From assembly GCA_013298125.1 (NCBI GenBank), contig JAAFJP010000022.1, positions 1 to 64,000 on the forward strand: a DNA stretch of 64,000 nucleotides, written 5' to 3'. This DNA is from Cytophagales bacterium. Lineage in GTDB: Bacteria; Bacteroidota; Bacteroidia; Cytophagales; Spirosomataceae. The translations under genes were made by a program, and so were the position numbers. Under the pieces are notes generated by a model, which was given only the letters and a program-made list of their open reading frames with translations, ran no database searches and had not been told where the DNA came from. Shown here one piece after another: positions 59,184 through 64,000 of the stretch (position 1 is its first letter; each line of letters begins with the position of its first letter).

Positions 59184-60321
59184 TTTGATTGTTATTGGAG
59201 CTGGAAACTTAGGCACATTTCACGCCTATCATGCCTTATTGAAAGGTAAAACTGTTTTGATGATTGAGAAAGATTCTGAACCTATCGAAGCCACTGTTCG
59301 CAACTTTGGGCAAGTAGTTCCTTCTGGTCAAGCCCTTGAAAATTGGTTTGAATATGGACGTGAATCCTTGAAAATCTATAAAGATATTCAGTCAAAATTT
59401 GACATTACAGTTCGTCAAAATGGCACATATTATTTTGCTTCCGATGACCAAGAAATGACGCTTTTGGAGGAAACCAGAGCCTTGTTCAAATTAGAGAATT
59501 ATCCATCTACTTTATTGAACAGAAAATCGTGTTATGAACGTTTCCAGAACCTCAATACCGATTATTACAAAGGTGGATTATTCTTTCCAGAAGAGATTTC
59601 GGTAGAACCCAGAACGATGGTTCATCGAGTTAGGCAAATGTTGATTCAAGACTATGGGCTTAGTTTTTTGAATAATACTGTCGTAAAAAATTGCGATTTA
59701 GAAAATGGTATTTGCAAAATACAAACCGCTGATAATCAGAGTTTTTACGCTGAAAAAGTAGCATTGTGTAGTGGTTATGAATTTAAGATTTTGTTTCCAG
59801 AAATATTCAAAGCAAGTCAAATGAAAATCTGTAAACTCAACATGATGCAGACTTTTCCATTGCCAGAAGTGAAGCTAAATGGAAACATTCTTTCAGGGCT
59901 TTCGATTCGTAGATATGACAGTTTTAAATCGTGTATTTCTTACGATAACCTCATCACGCCCGAATGGCAAAAACCCTATCAACAATGGGGAATTCATCTT
60001 TTATTCAAACAAGCCCTCAACGGTTCTATCATCATCGGAGATTCGCACGAGTACGCAAATGTGGATGAAAATTCAAAGCTCCCAATTGGTATTGATATGG
60101 AAATCAATGAGTTAATCTTGAAAGAGGCAAAAAGAATTATGACCTTGCCTAACTGGAAAATACAAAACTATTGGGCAGGATATTATGCTCAGGCGATTGA
60201 CGGAGGTGTTTTTGAACATCAAATTTCTAACAAAATTTTTATCTCCACGGGCATTGGGGGCAAAGGAATGACCACAGGAGCTGGTTATAGTCGGAAGAGG
60301 GTTGAGGAGATTTTTAGGTAG
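59170..60321 (+). CDS. TIGR03364-type FAD-dependent oxidoreductase of phosphonate loci
   Basis: The start ATG 59170 gives MKKYDLIVIGAGNLGTFHAYHAL, the Rossmann GxGxxG at the very N-terminus; the frame opens earlier with a TTG at 59152. The product is about 383 residues of the DAO (glycine-oxidase-like) fold, with TVRNFGQVVPSG and the C-terminal FISTGIGGKGMTTGAG. Members are linked by gene context to aminophosphonate breakdown and can oxidise the amino group of (N-substituted) aminoethylphosphonate to phosphonoacetaldehyde. That would feed the upstream HAD enzyme (family knowledge plus inference). It overlaps the HAD gene by 14 bp. Confidence 0.87.
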   Translation: MKKYDLIVIGAGNLGTFHAYHALLKGKTVLMIEKDSEPIEATVRNFGQVVPSGQALENWFEYGRESLKIYKDIQSKFDITVRQNGTYYFASDDQEMTLLEETRALFKLENYPSTLLNRKSCYERFQNLNTDYYKGGLFFPEEISVEPRTMVHRVRQMLIQDYGLSFLNNTVVKNCDLENGICKIQTADNQSFYAEKVALCSGYEFKILFPEIFKASQMKICKLNMMQTFPLPEVKLNGNILSGLSIRRYDSFKSCISYDNLITPEWQKPYQQWGIHLLFKQALNGSIIIGDSHEYANVDENSKLPIGIDMEINELILKEAKRIMTLPNWKIQNYWAGYYAQAIDGGVFEHQISNKIFISTGIGGKGMTTGAGYSRKRVEEIFR

Positions 60322-60373
60322 ATAATTTTAAAGCAAACCCTCTAAATCTTAAAACTAACAATAAACTTAAACC

Positions 60374-60949
60374 ATGAACATTACAGAATCTATCCTCAAT
60401 CAAAGAATTGATACCATCTTTGGGTTGTACGAAATTAATGGTTCAGATGAATACGTGGGAGAGCCTGTCAGTATCTTGGAACATAGCCTACAAGCTGCCC
60501 AAATGGCTGAAAATGAGGGCTTTGATGAAGATGTAATCCTTGCTGCCTTCTTCCATGACATCGGACATTTTTTGCCGAATAAAAATGAAATGAATGGTTT
60601 GGGAAATATCTCGCATGAAGTAGCTGGGGCAAATTTTTTGTATAAAAATGGATTCTCAAAACGAGTAGCTTCTTTGGTTAGAAACCATGTTGAAGCAAAA
60701 CGTTATCTCACTTTCAAATATCCCGATTATTACGGAAAATTATCGGAAGCCAGTAAGCAAACCCTTGAATTTCAAGGTGGCAGAATGACCACAGAAGAAG
60801 CATCAGAGTTTGAAAAAATGCCAATGTTTGACCTATTTCTAAAAATGAGGGAGTGGGATGACAGGGCAAAAGTTACAGATTTTAACTACCCAAGTTTGGA
60901 AAAATATAAAGACATGGCAAAACAGCACTTTACAGAACTTATACTTTGA
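60374..60949 (+). CDS. PhnZ-like HD-domain mixed-valent di-iron oxygenase
   Basis: The product is 191 residues. The full set of PhnZ residues is visible: Y27, E30 and H37 (EYVGEPVSILEHSLQAA), H61-D62 (FFHDIGH), H81, H105 (VRNHVEAKRY) and D162 (WDDRAK), nearly the same spacing as in PhnZ. PhnZ cleaves 2-amino-1-hydroxyethylphosphonate to glycine and phosphate with O2. The hydroxylase PhnY, which makes that substrate from 2-aminoethylphosphonate, is not in the window, so the substrate may come from outside or be different. Same operon as the HAD and FAD genes. Confidence 0.9.
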   Translation: MNITESILNQRIDTIFGLYEINGSDEYVGEPVSILEHSLQAAQMAENEGFDEDVILAAFFHDIGHFLPNKNEMNGLGNISHEVAGANFLYKNGFSKRVASLVRNHVEAKRYLTFKYPDYYGKLSEASKQTLEFQGGRMTTEEASEFEKMPMFDLFLKMREWDDRAKVTDFNYPSLEKYKDMAKQHFTELIL

Positions 60950-60952
60950 TTA

Positions 60953-63523
60953 ATGAAAATACAAAGTCACTTCAAAAAACTCATATATTCATTTTTACTT
61001 CTATTGTTTTTCGGAATAAATGATAATTATGCCCAAACGCTTACTCGACTCAAAGGGAAAGTTACAGATGCAAAATCAGGAGAAACTTTGCCTTTTGTGA
61101 ATGTTTCAGTTGTTGGAACAAAACAAGGGACTCAGACGGATATGAATGGAAGTTTTTATTTAGAAATTCCTCAACAGAACCCAACAATTCGGGTAGCTTT
61201 CGTAGGCTATGCTCCCGAAATACGGAAAGTTGAAGGTGGAAAAATTGTGACGCTTAATATTAAACTCAAAACACAAGCCACAGATTTACAGGAAGTTACG
61301 GTAAAAGGCAAAAAAGATAAATACAGAAATAAAGATAATCCTGCCGTAATTTTGATTCGAAAAGTGATTGAAAATAAGGATAAAAACCGTAAAGAATCCT
61401 CGGATTTTTATCAGTACAATAAATACGAAAAATTAGAATTTGACCTAAGTAATATTTCCGAAAAATTTAGGAATAAACGTTCTCTCAAAAAATTTGATTT
61501 CGTTTTTAATCACCTTGATACTTCTCAAATTACAGGTAAAGTAAACCTACCGATGTATCTGAAAGAAACGATTTCGGATGTTTATTTTAGAAAATCTCCC
61601 GAAACTAAAAAAGAGATTATTCAAGGGGAAAAAATGACGGGTTTAGGAAATTATGTAGATAACAATGGCATAAAACTCTATCTCGAAGCACTTTATCAGG
61701 ATGTGAATGTCTATGACAATAATATTCTCCTTTTGGCGACTCAGTTTTTAGGACCAACTGCCCCCGTTGCTCCTCAGTTTTATCGTTACGTTATTATTGA
61801 CACGACAGTTTACAAAAATATCAAATGTGTCAATTTGGGTTTTTCACCACGAAATACCAACGACCAACTTTTTCAAGGAACAATGTTGATTGCCTTGGAT
61901 TCGAGTTATGCTATCCGAAAAGTGCAGATGGGTTTTTCAAAGGATATTAATGTCAATTTTGTAACTGATTTACGAATCAATCAAGAATATGATTTTGTCA
62001 ATAATGAAGGTTTGATGCTCACCAAGGACGATTTGGCGATTGAATTTAACCTTTTGAAAAAGGAAAACGGCATGGGGCTTTTCGGTCAGCGGAGTGTGTC
62101 GTATATAGACTACGTTATCAATAAACCCATCGAAGAAACCCGTTTCGACGGACTAAAAACAGATATTTTAAAAAATTCTGACAAGCGAGATGATGATTTC
62201 TGGAAAAAGGCTCGTCATCAAGAATTGAGCAACAAAGAACAAGGCATTTATTCGATGGTGGATAGTGTGAAAAAAGTCCCTGCTTTTCAGCGATTTATGA
62301 ATACCGCCACCTTTATTTTGGAAGGATATAAACCCATTGGTGGTTTTGAAATTGGACCTGTTAATACTTTTTATAGTTTCAATCCTATCGAAGGTTTTAG
62401 ATTGCGTTTGGGAGGAAGAACGACGATTAGTTTTAGTGAAAGAATTGCCTTTGAAACTTATGGAGCGTATGGTTTTGATGATCAACGATTTAAGTATTTT
62501 GGTTCTGCAACCCTCTCATTAACAGACCATAACACATATACCTACCCCATAAAGCATCTCCGTTTATCTTATCAGGATGAAATAAAAATCCCAGGTCAGG
62601 AGCTTCAATTTGTTCAGGAGGATAATATTTTGGTGTCTTTCAAAAGAGGCATCAATAACCGAATGACTTATAATAAAGTCTTCAACTTGGATTATTTGAA
62701 TGAATCTCGTTCGGGTTTGGCGGTCAATATTAATTTTAAAAGAATTAGCCAAACCCCTACGGGTAATTTGTTTTTTAATACTGTTAATTCAATTGGAGAA
62801 AACACCCCAATTCAAGAAGTAGTGAGTAGTGAATTGATGCTTGGATTACGCTACGCACCGAAAGAACAATTCTATCAAGGACGAAATTATAGGATTCCAA
62901 TTATCAATCAATATCCTAAATTTCAAGTCAGATACACCCTTGGAATTAAAGATTTTTTGGGGAGTAATTATTCCTTTCATCGCTTGATGGCTTATGCAAA
63001 TAAACGAGTATATCTTCCTCCCATTGGTTATACAGATTTTACACTCGAAGGCGGTAAAACCTTTGGTAAGCTACCTTTTATTTTACTGACCATTCACAGA
63101 GCGAATCAATCGTATGCCTTTCAACCTGAATCGTATAATATGATGAATTTCTTGGAATTTGTCAGTGATGAATACGGGACAATCTTTATCGACCATCATT
63201 TTAATGGATTCATTTTCAACAAGTTACCCTTAATCAAAAAACTAAAACTTCGAGAAGTAATCAGTTTCAAAGCACTCTGGGGGCGACTTTCAGAAGATAA
63301 CCGACCTACGATTGAAAATGGTCTTCCATTATTACCAACTGATAAAGATGGTAAGCCAACAACCTTCTCGCTCGAAGGCAAACCTTACATGGAAATGAGT
63401 TTTGGAATTGAGAATATTTTTAAGGTTATTCGATTAGATTTGGTGAAACGTTTGAGCTACTTAGATAATCCAAATGTCAATTCTAATTTGGGGCTGAGGT
63501 TTAGGATTCGGTTTGATTTTTAA
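60953..63523 (+). CDS. DUF5686 outer-membrane protein with carboxypeptidase-like domain
   Basis: The product is 856 residues. It has a signal peptide ending NYAQ, a carboxypeptidase-like domain (KGKVTDAKSGETLPFVNVSVVGTKQGTQTDMNGSF, about 28-115), then DUF5686 (AVILIRKVIENKDKNRKESSDFYQYNKYEKLEFDL...) and a C-terminal beta-barrel ending FRIRFDF. It is a common Bacteroidota outer-membrane family of unknown function. It starts only 3 bp after the PhnZ-like gene, so it is in the phosphonate operon, perhaps by chance, perhaps as an uptake or envelope component. Its stop codon touches a long inverted repeat. Confidence 0.88.
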   Translation: MKIQSHFKKLIYSFLLLLFFGINDNYAQTLTRLKGKVTDAKSGETLPFVNVSVVGTKQGTQTDMNGSFYLEIPQQNPTIRVAFVGYAPEIRKVEGGKIVTLNIKLKTQATDLQEVTVKGKKDKYRNKDNPAVILIRKVIENKDKNRKESSDFYQYNKYEKLEFDLSNISEKFRNKRSLKKFDFVFNHLDTSQITGKVNLPMYLKETISDVYFRKSPETKKEIIQGEKMTGLGNYVDNNGIKLYLEALYQDVNVYDNNILLLATQFLGPTAPVAPQFYRYVIIDTTVYKNIKCVNLGFSPRNTNDQLFQGTMLIALDSSYAIRKVQMGFSKDINVNFVTDLRINQEYDFVNNEGLMLTKDDLAIEFNLLKKENGMGLFGQRSVSYIDYVINKPIEETRFDGLKTDILKNSDKRDDDFWKKARHQELSNKEQGIYSMVDSVKKVPAFQRFMNTATFILEGYKPIGGFEIGPVNTFYSFNPIEGFRLRLGGRTTISFSERIAFETYGAYGFDDQRFKYFGSATLSLTDHNTYTYPIKHLRLSYQDEIKIPGQELQFVQEDNILVSFKRGINNRMTYNKVFNLDYLNESRSGLAVNINFKRISQTPTGNLFFNTVNSIGENTPIQEVVSSELMLGLRYAPKEQFYQGRNYRIPIINQYPKFQVRYTLGIKDFLGSNYSFHRLMAYANKRVYLPPIGYTDFTLEGGKTFGKLPFILLTIHRANQSYAFQPESYNMMNFLEFVSDEYGTIFIDHHFNGFIFNKLPLIKKLKLREVISFKALWGRLSEDNRPTIENGLPLLPTDKDGKPTTFSLEGKPYMEMSFGIENIFKVIRLDLVKRLSYLDNPNVNSNLGLRFRIRFDF

Positions 63524-63613
63524 ACCTCACCCCCAGCCCCTCTCCTTCTGAGAGGGGAGTTTTACTTCGTCGAATACTCCCCTCTCAGAAGGAGAGGGGC
63601 TGGGGGTGAGGTT
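63523..63613. repeat. Long perfect inverted repeat (38-bp arms), MITE/REP-like
   Basis: Arms 63523-63560 and 63576-63613 are exact reverse complements, with a 15-base loop. The arms are GC-rich (AACCTCACCCCCAGCCCC at the start) in an AT-rich genome. Each arm also contains a smaller palindrome (CCCCTCTC...GAGAGGGG). It starts at the last base of the DUF5686 stop codon. It can serve as terminator but its size, composition and nested structure fit a dispersed palindromic element. Confidence 0.85.
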
Positions 63614-63684
63614 CGTTCATTAACAATTAATTTACCCTTAACAATTCTTAATTTCTTGGTAATAATCAGGTAATATCTGGATTG

Positions 63685-63692
63685 TATTTTTG
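63685..63692 (+). promoter_or_regulatory. Putative -7 element (TATTTTTG) of the last gene
   Basis: Perfect TAnnTTTG, 28 bp before the ATG at 63721. The nearest TTG (63656) is 26 bp upstream, too far for the consensus. Confidence 0.45.
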
Positions 63693-63720
63693 TACAAGAA
63701 CTTAACTATTTACCCTTACT

Positions 63721-64000
63721 ATGCAACAGAAAATTCTTTTCATTACAGGTTCTATTAATCAAACCACTCAGATGCAACAAATTGCATCTCAACTACCCGA
63801 CTTCGATTGTTGGTTTAGTCAAATATTCGTCGATTTTCCACCTTTTCAGTGGTTAATTGATAATACTGAAATATTGTCAAAAACAGTCGTATCGGGTCAA
63901 TTCAAAGAAAATTCTGAGAAATATTGTCGTGAGCATGGCTTGAAAATGGATTATAAAGGAAAGAAAAATAAATATGATTTAGTCGTTTATTGTTCAGATA
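63721..64000 (+). CDS. Unidentified protein, 3' end outside window
   Basis: ATG 63721 opens a frame that runs to the window edge (93 codons seen). The N-terminus KILFITGSINQTTQMQQIASQL resembles the first strand and helix of a GT-B or CDP-glycerol-transferase-type Rossmann fold, and DLVVYCSD could be a second strand-turn. No family can be named from this part. It is separated from the DUF5686 gene by the inverted repeat and a likely promoter. Confidence 0.6.
   Translation, partial: MQQKILFITGSINQTTQMQQIASQLPDFDCWFSQIFVDFPPFQWLIDNTEILSKTVVSGQFKENSEKYCREHGLKMDYKGKKNKYDLVVYCSD

Noticed and set aside
1-64000. CRISPR array, rRNA or tRNA genes
   Set aside because: No regular short direct repeats with unique spacers and no recognisable tRNA or rRNA segments were seen in the intergenic regions.

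Overview
The window looks like chromosomal DNA of a Bacteroidota bacterium, probably from the Cytophagales side of the phylum (inference). Reasons: low GC, A-rich ribosome entry regions, many TonB-dependent receptors with carboxypeptidase-like N-terminal domains (including a SusC fragment), a type IX sorting tail, LytTR/LytS signalling, and several promoters of the Bacteroidota type TTG-N19-20-TAnnTTTG.

Region by region. 1-11.7 kb: a LytS-like kinase and LytTR regulator stand divergent to a run of four YHYH-domain proteins, a YwqK-like repeat lipoprotein and a SCO1-like lipoprotein. Two YHYH promoters carry paired 12-mer direct repeats with 21-bp periodicity at the same distance from the -7 box, a likely LytTR regulon. 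Three proteins of the 'GNVGIGT' fibre type lie at 0-1.1, 6.6-9.0 and 15.9-17.1 kb. 12.9-15.8 kb: a TetR regulator precedes a PhlG-like C-C hydrolase and a berberine-bridge-type flavoprotein; a shared box sits in front of both units. 17.2-28.6 kb: a class I lanthipeptide cluster. It has a short precursor (20364-20543, double-glycine leader), then LanC, LanB, a C39-peptidase ABC exporter and an HlyD-type fusion protein. Divergent to these are a DUF6734 glycosyltransferase-like gene and a LanC-like protein without zinc ligands. 28.66-32.65 kb: a scar region with a 51-bp inverted IS end, a frameshifted DUF1016 nuclease, an AbiEi-like DUF6577 gene with a clear operator/promoter, an IS3-type element with a nonsense mutation, and a SusC gene cut off by the IS. 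33.1-41.1 kb: two TonB receptors flank a YncE/phosphoesterase lipoprotein. 41.3-45.7 kb: mscL, then a MarR regulator divergent from a TonB receptor and a TspO-like membrane protein. 45.8-55.6 kb: two glycosyltransferases with an orphan LytTR protein, a 1,779-residue YDG-repeat surface protein and a divergent secreted NUC-type nuclease. 55.7-57.0 kb: divergent NmrA-like/HxlR pair. 57.0-63.5 kb: a phosphonate catabolism locus (DUF5690 membrane protein, phosphonatase-like HAD, TIGR03364-type FAD oxidase, PhnZ-like HD oxygenase) followed 3 bp later by a DUF5686 outer-membrane protein. A 38-bp perfect inverted repeat follows, and the window ends in an unidentified open gene.

The most notable systems are the lanthipeptide locus with its unlisted precursor and inactive-looking LanC paralogue, and the YHYH/SCO1 locus with its LytTR-type operators. 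No tRNA, rRNA or CRISPR array was seen. All family names come from motif reading, not from database searches.
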